Shown here piece by piece: positions 18,285 through 27,877 of a stretch of 64,000 bases of DNA. This DNA is from Sulfuricella denitrificans skB26. Its GTDB lineage: Bacteria; Pseudomonadota; Gammaproteobacteria; Burkholderiales; Sulfuricellaceae. Position numbers and translations under genes: made by a program. The notes under the pieces were generated by a model. It saw only the letters and a list, made by a program, of their open reading frames with translations. It was not told where the DNA came from and ran no database searches. Positions within the stretch are counted from its first letter, which is position 1. Each line of letters opens with the position of its first letter. The stretch lies in assembly GCF_000297055.2 (NCBI RefSeq), contig NC_022357.1, positions 2,758,501 to 2,822,500 on the forward strand, written 5' to 3'.

Positions 18285-19283
18285 ATGATCACAGTGGACA
18301 CGCCCAGCCCGCCCTATCAGGATCTCACCCCGGACCGCATCCTGAATGCGGTAGAAAGCCTGGGCCTGCGCTGCGATGGCCGCCTGCTCGCGCTCAATAG
18401 CTACGAAAACCGGGTCTACCAGGTCGGCATCGAGGAAAGCGCGCCGGTCATCGCCAAATTTTACCGCCCACTGCGCTGGACGGATGAAGCCATTCTCGAA
18501 GAACACCGCTTTACGCTGGAACTCGCCGAACGTGAAATCCCCGTCGTGGCGCCCCTGGTCGACGCAACCGGACGCAGCCTGCATGAATTCGAGGGGTTCC
18601 GTTTCACAATTTCCCCGCGCCAGCCAGGGCGGGCACCGGAACTGGACGACCCCGACACTCTGGAATGGATGGGGCGCTTCATTGGCCGCATTCACGCGGT
18701 CGGCGCCATCGAACCCTTTGCCCACCGGCCCACGATCAGCATCGAGACCTTCGGCGAGGAGCCCTACCGTTACATCATCACCAACGGCTTCATCCCGCCC
18801 GATCTTGAAGCCGCCTACATCTCCACCGTTGAAGATGCCCTGCAACGAGTGCGGGCAGCCTTTGCACGCGCCGAACCCGTTGCGCTGATCCGGCTTCACG
18901 GCGACTGCCACCCCGGCAACGTGTTGTGGTCCGACACCGGCCCGCACTTCGTCGATTTCGACGACTGTCGCATGGGCCCGGCCATGCAGGACATCTGGAT
19001 GCTACTGTCCGGCGACCGCGCCGAGATGACCCGTCAGCTGTCCGACTTCATGGAAGGCTATAAGGAATTCCACGATTTCAACCAGCGTGAACTGCTGCTG
19101 ATGGAAGCGTTGCGCACCCTGCGCCTGATCCACTATTCCGGCTGGCTGGCCCAGCGCTGGAGCGACCCGGCCTTTCCCGCCAGCTTTCCCTGGTTCAACA
19201 CCCAGCGCTACTGGCAAGACCAGATCCTCGCCCTCCGCGAACAGGCCGCGCTGATGGACGAACCGCCGCTGTTTCTGGGCTAG
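18285..19283 (+). CDS. srkA: Stress response kinase A (YihE-like Ser/Thr kinase)
   Basis: A 332-residue protein of the choline-kinase/APH-like fold, the same length as E. coli YihE/SrkA. Motifs include NSYENRVYQVG near the nucleotide-binding strand, the catalytic HGDCHPGNVLW and the metal-binding FVDFDDCRMGP. SrkA counteracts stress-induced death and affects toxin-antitoxin-linked killing in E. coli; the role here is by homology only. It reads away from the chemoreceptor, is followed 36 bases later by yceH, and may share transcription with it. Confidence 0.88.
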   Translation: MITVDTPSPPYQDLTPDRILNAVESLGLRCDGRLLALNSYENRVYQVGIEESAPVIAKFYRPLRWTDEAILEEHRFTLELAEREIPVVAPLVDATGRSLHEFEGFRFTISPRQPGRAPELDDPDTLEWMGRFIGRIHAVGAIEPFAHRPTISIETFGEEPYRYIITNGFIPPDLEAAYISTVEDALQRVRAAFARAEPVALIRLHGDCHPGNVLWSDTGPHFVDFDDCRMGPAMQDIWMLLSGDRAEMTRQLSDFMEGYKEFHDFNQRELLLMEALRTLRLIHYSGWLAQRWSDPAFPASFPWFNTQRYWQDQILALREQAALMDEPPLFLG

Positions 19284-19319
19284 TATCAAGAACAGTCCCG
19301 ACCGACAAGGAAACTACCG

Positions 19320-20009
19320 ATGGATATCGAACTTACCCTTTATGAATCGCGCGTGATCGGTGCCCTGATCGAAAAGGAAATCACCACACCCGATCAATAC
19401 CCACTCTCGCTCAACGCGCTGACCAATGCGTGCAACCAGAAAAGCAATCGGGAACCGGTTCTGGAACTTGATGAGGCAACAGTTCAGGAAACGCTGGATG
19501 CGCTGGTCAAAAGATCGATGGTCAGCGACCAATCCGGCTTCGGCAGCCGCACCACTAAATACAAGCATCGCTTCTGCAATACCGAATTCGGCATCCTGAA
19601 GTTTTCGGAGCAGGAGCTCGGCATCATTTGCGCGCTGTTGCTGCGCGGCCCGCAAACTCCGGGAGAACTGCGTACCCACACCAACCGCCTGTGCAAATTC
19701 GGCGACATGCAGGAAGTCGAATCCGCGCTGGATCGTCTGATGGAACGGAGCGACGGACCTTTTGTCGCCAAGCTGCCGCGCGAGCCGGGGAAAAGAGAGT
19801 CCCGCTACATGCATCTATTCAGCGGCGACGCACCAGCAGTGGAGTTCTCTGGGAGCACTCACATCGCCCCTGAACTGACTGGCTCTGAGCGGGAAAGACT
19901 GGATATGCTGGAGCTGCGCGTCGGCGAGCTGGAACAGGAAATTGTGCTGCTCAAACACGCACTCGAACAGCTAGGGCCGAAACCAACCACCGGCTACATG
20001 GAAGCTTGA
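19320..20009 (+). CDS. YceH family (DUF480) protein
   Basis: A 229-residue protein beginning [40 protein letters not shown], the hallmark of the YceH/DUF480 family of paired winged-helix domains. The C-terminus is a short coiled coil ([23 protein letters not shown]). The molecular role of the family is not established. It lies between srkA and msrB on the same strand, with close spacing to each (36 and 28 bases). Confidence 0.9.
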   Translation: MDIELTLYESRVIGALIEKEITTPDQYPLSLNALTNACNQKSNREPVLELDEATVQETLDALVKRSMVSDQSGFGSRTTKYKHRFCNTEFGILKFSEQELGIICALLLRGPQTPGELRTHTNRLCKFGDMQEVESALDRLMERSDGPFVAKLPREPGKRESRYMHLFSGDAPAVEFSGSTHIAPELTGSERERLDMLELRVGELEQEIVLLKHALEQLGPKPTTGYMEA

Positions 20010-20037
20010 TGGTGGAATTATTCAAGGAGGGCTGACA

Positions 20038-20499
20038 ATGGCATGGGATGACAGCGGATACCGCAAGCCGGGTACGGACGAACTGAAAAAACGTCTGGAC
20101 CCAGAGCAATATCAAGTCACACAGGAAAACGGTACGGAATGGGCATTCCGAAACGCCTATTGGGACAATAAAAAGGAAGGCATTTACGTCGATGTCGTGT
20201 CGGGTGAACCGCTGTTCAGTTCCCTCGACAAATTCGACTCAGGCACAGGCTGGCCCAGCTTCACCCAACCGCTGGAACCGGCCCATGTGGCCCTGCATGA
20301 AGACCGCTCGCACCTCATGGCGCGCACCGAGGTTCGCAGCAAGCTCGGCGACTCGCACCTGGGTCACCTCTTCGATGATGGCCCGGCTCCCACCGGCCAA
20401 CGCTACTGCATGAACTCGGCATCGCTGAGGTTCATCCCGATGGAAGACCTGGAAAAAGAAGGTTACGGCGAGTACCGCAAGCTATTCGACAAGAAATAA
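20038..20499 (+). CDS. msrB: Peptide-methionine (R)-S-oxide reductase
   Basis: A 153-residue MsrB. It reduces methionine-R-sulfoxide in proteins. Conserved pieces are [10 protein letters not shown], the [28 protein letters not shown] region, and the nucleophilic cysteine in RYCMNSASL. The two CxxC zinc motifs of many MsrB proteins are absent, as is a clear resolving cysteine, which places it in the zinc-less group. AAGGAGGG lies about nine bases before the ATG. It lacks a signal peptide and is convergent with ccmI, 12 bases away. Confidence 0.94.
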   Translation: MAWDDSGYRKPGTDELKKRLDPEQYQVTQENGTEWAFRNAYWDNKKEGIYVDVVSGEPLFSSLDKFDSGTGWPSFTQPLEPAHVALHEDRSHLMARTEVRSKLGDSHLGHLFDDGPAPTGQRYCMNSASLRFIPMEDLEKEGYGEYRKLFDKK

Positions 20500-20511
20500 A
20501 CCTTTAAACGA

Positions 20512-21795
20512 CTAGGGTACGACGGTATCGATGACGATCGCCACGCCTTGCTGCCCAAGCTTGATCGGGCCGACTTTCCCCTGCAAGTCACCGCTTTGCG
20601 CCATGGGCTGACCCGATTTCGACACGCGCGCACTGATCATCACTTCAGCGTGATTCGACAGCTTGTCACTCGGCGACATGGACACGGAATCATCCAGCGT
20701 AAAACGGTAAGGGAGCTGCTTGGAGTCTAGCTTCAAGCTGGCTATAGGCATTTTCGGGCCTTGCGGCGACTGAGCAAAAATGAACACCTTGTCAGAGGGA
20801 CTCACCTTGGCGATGAGCTCTTTGCTCACCGTCACCATGCCGGAAATAGCCGCCGCGCCCTGCTGCGGCTGTTCAGCTTTTTCCCCTGCGCCGCCTTTCT
20901 CACTCATCTGGCTCAAGTTATCCAGACCACCGATGCTGCCCGCAAGCTTGTCAGCCTCTTCAATTGCAGAAGTAATATCCTTGACGATATCCGCCTCCGG
21001 CGGGATAAGCTTGAGCAACCGACGCCAATACGCGGCAGCCTGAGCAAAATCTTTGTTCTGATAGGCTGCGGATGCAGCAAGATTCAACGTCTTCTCTTCA
21101 TTCGGATTTAGCTTGAGCGCCTTATTGATCAGCTCCAGCGGTTTCCCCTGCAAACTCCGCCCCTGTGCCATGGCGAGCGCATCGGCGTAGTCCGCCAGCA
21201 GGCGTGCATCATCAGGGAACAGCGCAACGGCTTTCTCGAATGCCTGTGCTGACTCGTCGAACTTCCCTATCGAGGCATAACTGCGTGCCAGCATGTACCA
21301 GCCAGCTGCGTCATCCGGCTTTTCCTTCAACTTGGCTTCCAGGGCTGCGATCATGGGGGCCGCATCGTGCTGACCTTGTTCTGCCACTGCCGCGGGAGCC
21401 TCTGCACGCGACATAAGCAGTGCTTCGGGGTTGCCCAGGACCACATACAACGCGATCGCCAGTACCGGAATCGCTACTGCCAGTACCACACCAGGCCAGC
21501 GACCTGCCTGAGCAGCCACGACCGGTCCGGATTCCATCGGTACATCCTCGCTCAAGCGTTTTTCGATTTCTCGCCTGGCATCCTCGTATTGTGCCGCATC
21601 CAGCTCACCGCTATCGAGATCCTCCTTCAGCTCGGCCAGTTGATCGTAGTAGATGGCGACATTAGCCTCTTTCCTGCCAACCTGCCCTAGTCTGACATCG
21701 CGCCGCAGCAATGGCGGCAAAACGAATCCCAAGGCCACTGCGATAAAGAGGAGGAAAAATGCCCAGAACAGCGAAATCGTCCAAAAATTGCTCAT
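20512..21795 (-). CDS. ccmI: CcmI, apocytochrome c chaperone subunit
   Basis: A 427-residue protein. It has two membrane segments (about 6-26 and 103-122) flanking a cytoplasmic coiled coil (QLAELKEDLDSGELDAAQYEDARREI), then a periplasmic TPR domain (about 160-300) and a beta-rich C-terminal tail. The tail is the cytochrome-binding part of fused CcmI proteins. It brings apocytochromes to CcmF/CcmH for haem ligation. It is the last gene of the ccm operon, overlapping ccmH by four bases. Confidence 0.92.
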   Translation of the reverse strand: MSNFWTISLFWAFFLLFIAVALGFVLPPLLRRDVRLGQVGRKEANVAIYYDQLAELKEDLDSGELDAAQYEDARREIEKRLSEDVPMESGPVVAAQAGRWPGVVLAVAIPVLAIALYVVLGNPEALLMSRAEAPAAVAEQGQHDAAPMIAALEAKLKEKPDDAAGWYMLARSYASIGKFDESAQAFEKAVALFPDDARLLADYADALAMAQGRSLQGKPLELINKALKLNPNEEKTLNLAASAAYQNKDFAQAAAYWRRLLKLIPPEADIVKDITSAIEEADKLAGSIGGLDNLSQMSEKGGAGEKAEQPQQGAAAISGMVTVSKELIAKVSPSDKVFIFAQSPQGPKMPIASLKLDSKQLPYRFTLDDSVSMSPSDKLSNHAEVMISARVSKSGQPMAQSGDLQGKVGPIKLGQQGVAIVIDTVVP

Positions 21796-22256
21796 GATTT
21801 ATTTCCGTTGTTACCCAAAAGATCCGCCACGCGTTTCTTCTCTTCTTCGGATAAAGGTTCGTCGACAGGGCGGTTGCCACGTCGCTTGATATAGGCATAG
21901 AGGCCGCCCACCGAGCCGATCAGCAGCGCGAACGGGCCGAACCACAACAGCCAGGTCAGCGGCTTGACCGGTGGATTGTAAAGCACGAAATCGCCATAGC
22001 GCTGGGTGAGGTAGTCGATAACCTGCTCGTCGCTCTTGCCGGCGCGGATCTGTTCGCGGATCTCCTGACGTAAATCCTGCGCCAGGTCGGCGCGCGAACC
22101 TGCCAGCGATTCATTCTGGCACACCAGGCAGCGCAAATTCTCGGAAAGAGCGATCATGCGCTGCTCCGTCACAGGATCTTCGGCTAACGGTTTGGCCTCA
22201 TTAGCCATTGCGGCAAAGGGAAGCCACAGGGCAAGCACGATCATCCACGGTCTCAT
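21792..22256 (-). CDS. ccmH: CcmH, thiol-reductant of cytochrome c maturation
   Basis: A 154-residue protein with an N-terminal signal (MRPWMIVLALWLPFAAMA), the redox motif LRCLVCQNES near residue 42, and one C-terminal membrane segment (about 102-125). It reduces the CxxCH cysteines of apocytochromes, or keeps them mixed-disulfide-bound, for CcmF. YLTQRYGDFVLYNPPVK is the typical conserved stretch. It overlaps ccmG and ccmI by four bases each, so it is translationally coupled. Confidence 0.95.
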   Translation of the reverse strand: MRPWMIVLALWLPFAAMANEAKPLAEDPVTEQRMIALSENLRCLVCQNESLAGSRADLAQDLRQEIREQIRAGKSDEQVIDYLTQRYGDFVLYNPPVKPLTWLLWFGPFALLIGSVGGLYAYIKRRGNRPVDEPLSEEEKKRVADLLGNNGNKS

Positions 22257-22777
22257 TGCTGCAACTCCTTCACCAGGGGAAGAATTTTCTTGCTCAGGAC
22301 TTCGACAGTAACCGGTCCGGTGTGCTTGTAGCGGATGATGCCGTTCTTGTCGATGAGATAGGTCTCGGGAACGCCGTACACCCCATAATTGATGCCTGCC
22401 CGACCATCGAGATCGACCACGGTCTCGACATAGGGATTCCCGTAGCGATTCAGCACGGCCTGCGCATCGCCTGGCTGATCTTTATAGTCCATGCCATAGA
22501 TCGGCACGCCGCCCTGCTTCGACAAATCAAGCAAGACCTCATGCTCCTGCCGGCAGGAAGCGCACCAGGAGGCCCACACATTGAACAGCCAGACCTTGCC
22601 GCGCAGGTCCGCCGGACTCAGCTGTTTGGCCGAGTCGGACAGCAGGGCAAGCTTGAAGTCGGGTGCCGGCTTGCCGATCAGCGGCGAAGGCACTTCGCGC
22701 GGATCGAGCTTGAGGCCAACGGCGAGGAAACCCACCAGCACGATAAAAATTCCAAGGGGGATCAGGAAACGCTTCAT
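22253..22777 (-). CDS. ccmG: CcmG/DsbE thioredoxin-like protein
   Basis: A 174-residue membrane-anchored thioredoxin-fold protein. The anchor is at about 5-22 and the active site is in VWASWCASCRQEHEVL, a CxxC (CASC) rather than the more common CPTC. The GVYGVPETYLIDKNG loop holds the conserved cis-proline. It reduces CcmH or apocytochrome cysteines in the periplasm. Four-base overlaps with ccmF and ccmH show coupling. Confidence 0.94.
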   Translation of the reverse strand: MKRFLIPLGIFIVLVGFLAVGLKLDPREVPSPLIGKPAPDFKLALLSDSAKQLSPADLRGKVWLFNVWASWCASCRQEHEVLLDLSKQGGVPIYGMDYKDQPGDAQAVLNRYGNPYVETVVDLDGRAGINYGVYGVPETYLIDKNGIIRYKHTGPVTVEVLSKKILPLVKELQQ

Positions 22778-24699
22778 GCTTTAGCACTCCCTTTCTTGCG
22801 CGAAGTGCGATAGCGCCGGTCGGTGATCGCCAGCAAACCGCCCAGGGCCATCAGCACGGCGCCGATCCAGATCCATACCACGAACGGCTTGTGAAACAGC
22901 CGCACGCTCCAGGCGCCGCCATCCAGCGATTCACCCAGTGCGGTATACAGGTCTCGCGTGAGCCCATAGTCGATCGCCGATTCGGTGAAAGGCATGCCGG
23001 ATGCAGTGTAAATACGTTTTTCGGGATGCAAGGTGGAAACCGGCTTGCCGTTCCGGCTCACCTCCAGGGTGCCACGCGAGCCCTTGTAATTGGGACCCAC
23101 CATATCTTTCACCCCATCGAAGCGGAAAGTATAGTCCTGCACGGTTATGGTATCGCCCACTTCCATGCGCACATTGCGCTCGCTCTGGTAGTTCGACACC
23201 ATGGTGACGCCGATCACGGTAACCGCCACGCCGAGGTGGGCAAGATTCATGCCGTAGAAGTTCGCCGACCAGCCCGCACTCGTCCGCATGCGGCCACGCA
23301 CGCCAATGGCAACGGTAACGACGATCCACAGGGACAGCAAATAGCCCAGGGAAACCATCGGCTTCCACTCCCCCAGCGTAAACGGCAGCAGCACGGCCAC
23401 CAGGACACTGGCGCCGAATCCCCATTTCAGCCGTGCGGCCAATTCAGGCACATTCACCTGTTTCCACCGCGCCAGCGGGCCGATGCCGCTGAGGAATATC
23501 AAAGGTGTCACGAGAGGGACGAAAACGGAATTGAAATAAGGGGGGCCGACCGAGATCTTGCCCAGCCCAAGCGCATCGAGAAACAGCGGGTATAGCGTAC
23601 CCAGCAGCACCGCCCCGGTCGCCGTCAGGAGCAGGATGTTATTGACCATCAGGAAGGATTCGCGCGACACCAGCGCGAAGCGTCCGCCCAAGCCGACCTG
23701 CGAGGCACGCAGGGCAAACAGCAGCAGCGAGCCGCCGATCACCACCAGGAGGAACATTAGAATGAACAGGCCGCGCGTCGGATCGGTGGCGAAGGAGTGC
23801 ACCGAAGAGAGCACGCCAGAGCGCACCAGGAACGTGCCGAGCAGACTCAGGGAGAATGCGCCGATGGCAAGAAACACCGTCCACGCCTTGAAGCTGCCGC
23901 GCTTCTCGGTCACCGCCAAAGAATGGATCAGCGCCGTACCCACCAGCCAGGGCATCAGCGATGCGTTCTCGACCGGATCCCAGAACCACCACCCGCCCCA
24001 GCCCAGCTCATAATAGGCCCACCAGCTACCCATCATGATGCCCACCGTCAGGAACGACCATGCCGCCGTGGTCCAGGGCCGTGACCAGCGCGCCCAGCTC
24101 GCATCCAGCTTGCCGGAAAGCAGCGCCGCTATTGCGAAAGCGAAAGCCACGGAAAATCCGACATAGCCCATGTACAGAATCGGCGGATGCACAACCATGC
24201 CCGGATCCTGCAGCAGCGGGTTAAGATCGGAGCCGTCCATGGCCATCTCCATGCGCAGGAAAGGATTGGAGGTGGCCAGCATGAACAGCAGGAAACCGAA
24301 GCTGACCAAACCCATCACGCCGATCACCCGCGCCATCATGTCCTCGGGCAGATGCCGGCTGAACAAAGTCACTGCCATCGTCCACAAGCCGAGAATAAAA
24401 GTCCACAGCAGCATCGAGCCTTCATGCGATCCCCAGGTAGCCGTGAAACGGTAAATTTCGGGGAGGCGGGAATGGGAATTTCGGGTCACGTTCACGACCG
24501 AAAAATCGAGAGTCAGAAACGAATAGGCCAAAGCGCCAAAGGCAATGGCGACAAAAAGAAACTGGGCGCGAGCGGCCGGCTTGGCGACCGACATCCATAC
24601 CGGGTTGTTGCGAGCGGCGCCCACCAGCGGCAGGATGCTTTGGACAAGCGCCAGCAACAGCGCCAGAATTAACGCGAAATGACCGAGTTCTGGAATCAT
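22774..24699 (-). CDS. ccmF: CcmF, cytochrome c haem lyase subunit
   Basis: A 641-residue polytopic membrane protein of the haem-handling family. The periplasmic WWD motif is clear (GWGGWWFWDPVENASLMPWL), and TATWGSHEGSMLLW precedes it. CcmF takes haem from holo-CcmE and, with CcmH and CcmI, joins it to CxxCH motifs. A large periplasmic loop lies before the last membrane segment. It starts 27 bases after ccmE ends. Confidence 0.96.
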   Translation of the reverse strand: MIPELGHFALILALLLALVQSILPLVGAARNNPVWMSVAKPAARAQFLFVAIAFGALAYSFLTLDFSVVNVTRNSHSRLPEIYRFTATWGSHEGSMLLWTFILGLWTMAVTLFSRHLPEDMMARVIGVMGLVSFGFLLFMLATSNPFLRMEMAMDGSDLNPLLQDPGMVVHPPILYMGYVGFSVAFAFAIAALLSGKLDASWARWSRPWTTAAWSFLTVGIMMGSWWAYYELGWGGWWFWDPVENASLMPWLVGTALIHSLAVTEKRGSFKAWTVFLAIGAFSLSLLGTFLVRSGVLSSVHSFATDPTRGLFILMFLLVVIGGSLLLFALRASQVGLGGRFALVSRESFLMVNNILLLTATGAVLLGTLYPLFLDALGLGKISVGPPYFNSVFVPLVTPLIFLSGIGPLARWKQVNVPELAARLKWGFGASVLVAVLLPFTLGEWKPMVSLGYLLSLWIVVTVAIGVRGRMRTSAGWSANFYGMNLAHLGVAVTVIGVTMVSNYQSERNVRMEVGDTITVQDYTFRFDGVKDMVGPNYKGSRGTLEVSRNGKPVSTLHPEKRIYTASGMPFTESAIDYGLTRDLYTALGESLDGGAWSVRLFHKPFVVWIWIGAVLMALGGLLAITDRRYRTSRKKGSAKA

Positions 24700-24726
24700 T
24701 ATTTACCTTCTTGCCGTGAAACTGGA

Positions 24727-25179
24727 TTATTGAGGAGCGATTAAGGTTTTCTGGGCTTTTTGCGCCTGTTCCAGCGCGCTGGCCGCTTCAGGAGGCATAT
24801 AGTTTTCGTCGTGCTTGGCCAGCACCTGCGTTGCGACAAACACGCCGGTGTCGCTCAGGCGGCCTTCCGCCACTACGCCTTTGCCTTCCTTGAACAAGTC
24901 CGGCAGCAAGCCTGTGTAATCAACCGAAATGGTTTGCATCGTATCGGTAACGCGAAAATGCGCCGTCACGCCATCCTTCTCGCGGCGCAAGCTACCTGCC
25001 TCGACCAGCCCGCCGATGCGGAAAGAGCGATCACTCGGCGCCTCGCCCTTGACCACCTGGGTCGGACTGAAGAAAAACACCAGATTGCTGCGGAAAGCGT
25101 TAAGTACCAGTGCTGCCACCACGCCCAGGGCAATCACCGCAATGGCGACCAACATCAGTTTCTTATGCCGCGATTTCAT
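24727..25179 (-). CDS. ccmE: CcmE, periplasmic haem chaperone
   Basis: I choose the ATG at 25179 ([19 protein letters not shown]), preceded by GGAAGAG. An in-frame start 30 bases upstream adds a charged extension and lies inside ccmD. The product is about 150 residues: an anchor at 8-28 and a beta-barrel domain. The C-terminal [14 protein letters not shown] carries the histidine that binds haem covalently, and the tyrosine four residues later. It carries haem from CcmABCD to CcmF. Confidence 0.95.
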   Translation of the reverse strand: MKSRHKKLMLVAIAVIALGVVAALVLNAFRSNLVFFFSPTQVVKGEAPSDRSFRIGGLVEAGSLRREKDGVTAHFRVTDTMQTISVDYTGLLPDLFKEGKGVVAEGRLSDTGVFVATQVLAKHDENYMPPEAASALEQAQKAQKTLIAPQ

Positions 25180-25369
25180 CGTTGCTCTCTTCCTTTTCAA
25201 CCTTGCCATATTTCACAGTACGTTTTGCCAGCGTCAGCGCTTTTTGCCTGTGCGCCCTCAACAGCAGGATCTCGCCGACAATCAGAACCGCGGTCACCGC
25301 ATAGGATCCCCAGACGTAAAGGGCATAGCCTCCCATGTGAAAAAATTCCGACCAGCTATTCCAGTTCAC
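25163..25369 (-). CDS. ccmD: CcmD, small membrane subunit
   Basis: A 68-residue protein starting at a GTG at 25369 that overlaps the ccmC stop as GTGA. It reads [20 protein letters not shown], then one membrane helix, then a charged cytoplasmic tail ([19 protein letters not shown]). This is the usual CcmD plan. Alternative starts further upstream would run into ccmC. It helps release holo-CcmE from the CcmABC complex. Its 3' end overlaps ccmE by 17 bases. Confidence 0.9.
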   Translation of the reverse strand: MNWNSWSEFFHMGGYALYVWGSYAVTAVLIVGEILLLRAHRQKALTLAKRTVKYGKVEKEESNDEIAA

Positions 25370-26112
25370 GCTTCGGCCTCCAACATTTGCGCCACCCACT
25401 GGCTATTTTTTTCACGTTCCAGGATGATGCTGCGCGCCCGGGACAACGCCGCTGCGATGGCATACATCCACGCGGCCAGCGCCATCACCAGCATGCCCAC
25501 GAGCATGATGGCAGCCATGCTCGGCGCTTTCGTCATGCTGACCGAGGCCCCCTGATGCAGGGTGTTCCACCACCTGACGGAAAAATAAATGATCGGGATG
25601 TTAACCACGCCCACCAGCGCGATCAGCGCGCCGGCACGGTCGGCACGACGGGGGTCGTCGATCGCCGCCTGCAGCGCCATGAAGCCGAGGTACAGGAAAA
25701 ACAGAATCAGCTCGGAAGTCAGGCGCGCATCCCACACCCACCAGGCGCCCCAGGTCGGCTTGCCCCACAGCGCCCCCGTCCACAACGCGACGAAAGTCAG
25801 CATCGCCCCGGTAGGCGCCAGGGCGCTCGCCATCATGAACGACAGCCGCGTATTGAAGGCCAGGCCGAGCGCGGCCCAGAAGGCCATCACCACGTAGATG
25901 AACATAGACATCCAGGAAGCCGGCACGTGGATGAAGATGATGCGATAGGCATCGCTCTGCTGAAAGTCGGTGGGCGCGAGAAAAAGCCCGATATACAGGC
26001 CAGCCACGCAAAGCAAAGCGGCCACACCGTAAAACCAGGGGATCATTTTCCCGGCAAGACCGTAGAATGTCGCCGGGGAGGAATATTTATACCAGTTTAT
26101 GCTGCTCATCAT
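25366..26112 (-). CDS. ccmC: CcmC, haem exporter/handler
   Basis: A 248-residue protein with six membrane segments. The WWD domain (WGKPTWGAWWVWDARLTSELILFF) lies in a periplasmic loop and is flanked by conserved histidines (e.g. IIFIHVPASWMSMF). CcmC loads haem onto CcmE. It overlaps ccmB by four bases and ccmD by four bases. Confidence 0.96.
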   Translation of the reverse strand: MMSSINWYKYSSPATFYGLAGKMIPWFYGVAALLCVAGLYIGLFLAPTDFQQSDAYRIIFIHVPASWMSMFIYVVMAFWAALGLAFNTRLSFMMASALAPTGAMLTFVALWTGALWGKPTWGAWWVWDARLTSELILFFLYLGFMALQAAIDDPRRADRAGALIALVGVVNIPIIYFSVRWWNTLHQGASVSMTKAPSMAAIMLVGMLVMALAAWMYAIAAALSRARSIILEREKNSQWVAQMLEAEA

Positions 26113-26783
26113 TCAATCGAGATCCGTAACGCCGCCGACACCGCCCACGGCGTCAGCATGAAAGCCAAAATCAAAATACTGCCCAGCAACGACAAGTGAG
26201 CTTCAGAGCCCAGGCCCGACATCGCACCATCCACCGCGCCGGCACCGAAAATCAGCACCGGAATATAGAGTGGCAACACCAGCAGCGACACAAGAACACC
26301 GCCGCCGCGCAACCCCAGAGTCAGGGCGGCGCCGATCGCGCCGATCAGCGACAACACTGGTGTCCCGAGCAGCAGCGACAACACCAGCACGCCCAGCGCC
26401 TCGTTCGACAAGCCGAACTGAACACCCAGCACCGGCGCCACGAGAATTAACGGCACCCCACTCACCAGCCAGTGCGCCAGTATTTTACCGGTAATCCAGA
26501 CCACCGGGGGCGTCGGCGTCAAAACAAGCTGTTCCAGCGTGCCATCGGCGTAATCACTCGCGAACATCCGACCGAGAGACAACATCGCCGCGAGCAGAGC
26601 GGACACCCACACCACGCCGCCCCCCATCAGACGCAACAGCTTGGGATCGGGACCTACGCCAAGCGGAAACAGGCTGGCGACGATAACGAAAAAAAACAGC
26701 ACGGTCAGCACATCCCCGCGCCGCCTCATGGCCAGCATCAGCTCGCGCCGCAGCAGTACGAAAACAATCTGCAGCGTACTCAT
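26109..26783 (-). CDS. ccmB: CcmB, ABC-transporter membrane subunit
   Basis: A 224-residue polytopic membrane protein matching CcmB in length. It has the typical N-terminal VLLRRELMLAMRRRGDVLTVLFFFVIV and the internal GTLEQLVLTPTP segment. It is the permease paired with CcmA; the complex uses ATP to release holo-CcmE from CcmC. It overlaps ccmA and ccmC by four bases each. Confidence 0.95.
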   Translation of the reverse strand: MSTLQIVFVLLRRELMLAMRRRGDVLTVLFFFVIVASLFPLGVGPDPKLLRLMGGGVVWVSALLAAMLSLGRMFASDYADGTLEQLVLTPTPPVVWITGKILAHWLVSGVPLILVAPVLGVQFGLSNEALGVLVLSLLLGTPVLSLIGAIGAALTLGLRGGGVLVSLLVLPLYIPVLIFGAGAVDGAMSGLGSEAHLSLLGSILILAFMLTPWAVSAALRISIE

Positions 26784-27397
26784 GGCGTCAATGGCAAGGT
26801 TTTGGGCACAATGCCCGTAATCATGACCGGCTGATGCGTGGTCATCAAAGCCATGCCTCCCTGGCGCAAATGCTCGCCAATCAAATTCTGCACCAGTTGC
26901 AAGGCGGCCTGATCAAGGGCCGTCAACGGCTCATCGAGTATCCACAATTTAGCCTTGACCAGCATCAGACGGGCAAGCGCAACGCGCCGACGCTGCCCTT
27001 GAGACAGCGATTTCGTCGGCAGGTTCAAACAATGACCCAAACCAAGGTGCCCCAGCGCACCTTTCACCTCATCACCATCCACCGGAATTCCCGCCAGACG
27101 GCAGGAAAAGTCGAGATTCTCGGAGGCGCTCAGATCCTCCTTGACCGCAGGGGCATGCCCGAAATAGGCCATTTCGGCATGGTAGGTCTCGCGCGCCGCG
27201 CCAATCTCTTCACCGCGCCATAAAATTTCACCGAATTCGGGCGTCAACAGGCCGCACAACATGCGCAGCAGGCTGGTTTTGCCGCTGCCATTGGCGCCTT
27301 GCACCAACAGCAATTCGCCTTCGTTGAGTGTGAAGTTGAGGTGACTGAACAGCGTACGCTCGCCTCGAACACAGGCAAGGTCTTTCCCTTCCAGCAT
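26780..27397 (-). CDS. ccmA: CcmA, ABC-transporter ATPase
   Basis: A 205-residue ABC ATPase. Walker A is GANGSGKTSLLRML, the signature is SLSQGQRRRVALARLML and Walker B is LWILDEPLTALD. It is the first gene of the ccmABCDEFGHI operon on the minus strand. The nine genes are tightly packed and supply holo-cytochromes for the c-type cytochromes downstream in this window. Confidence 0.96.
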   Translation of the reverse strand: MLEGKDLACVRGERTLFSHLNFTLNEGELLLVQGANGSGKTSLLRMLCGLLTPEFGEILWRGEEIGAARETYHAEMAYFGHAPAVKEDLSASENLDFSCRLAGIPVDGDEVKGALGHLGLGHCLNLPTKSLSQGQRRRVALARLMLVKAKLWILDEPLTALDQAALQLVQNLIGEHLRQGGMALMTTHQPVMITGIVPKTLPLTP

Positions 27398-27679
27398 TAA
27401 TAATTACCCAAATAATTTGTAACGGCGGTTTTTCTGCAACCGATCCGGGAAGGTCGAATTGTACTGGAAAAATGCAATACCTTGACATCGTCTGAAGCAT
27501 GCCCCGGTATTAAATTTATGCAATCAAGGCGATAAAAAAGTGCCCCCCAAAATCCGAACAGACCGATAAACGGAGGATCTCCTACCTTTGATGGCCCTGT
27601 TGGGCAAGGACTTAGGCCGCCAATTGCGGGGGTTTGCTCTTCTTTCACTGCTTAGAGCAAACCCCGCACTGCGGCACCA
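27398..27679. other. Intergenic region upstream of ccmA with an imperfect hairpin
   Basis: No gene is supported here, although a minus-strand frame (27397-27648) is open. It holds an imperfect hairpin at 27627-27668: GCGGGGGTTTGCTCT and its near-complement around a 13-base loop, with one bulged G. The hairpin lies just downstream of the cytochrome b remnant. It could be an old terminator or a repeat end. The ccm promoter is expected between it and 27397. Confidence 0.4.
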
Positions 27680-27873
27680 TTAACCGCCAGTGGAGAACCC
27701 GATGGCGACCAGAACCAGCAAGGTCAGGCTGATGGCGATCAGGGTCAGACCCAGGATCTTGGATCCCAGCGATTGGGTGCCGGTGAACATCACAATGTCC
27801 GGAGGCGGCAGCTTATCCGACCGGAAGTGGTGGTTGAAGAAGTGCACCGTGAAGAGGAACACCGCCGCCAGGA
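27680..27873 (-). pseudogene. Remnant of the C-terminal end of a second multihaem-cytochrome b gene
   Basis: The open stretch (MFLFTVHFFNHHFRSDKLPP...) is nearly identical to the C-terminus of the intact protein at 30090-32093 (VFLFTVHFFNNHFRPDKLPP...). In the remnant, MFTGTQSL is followed directly by GSKILGL. The intact protein has 34 more residues at that point. The deletion is therefore 102 bases, in frame, and both ends carry CCAGCG, suggesting recombination at microhomology. DNA similarity stops abruptly at 27873-27874, next to the end of the TauE-like remnant. Too short to work as a cytochrome. Confidence 0.88.
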
Positions 27874-27877
27874 ATAC

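Noticed and set aside
24760-26199. A 479-residue plus-strand open frame opposite ccmE, ccmD and ccmC
   Set aside because: His/Gln/Arg-rich shadow of the ccm genes with no recognisable domain.
27397-27648. A possible 83-residue gene upstream of ccmA
   Set aside because: No ribosome site or family features; it overlaps the likely ccm promoter and a hairpin. It might be debris of a mobile element but I could not support that.
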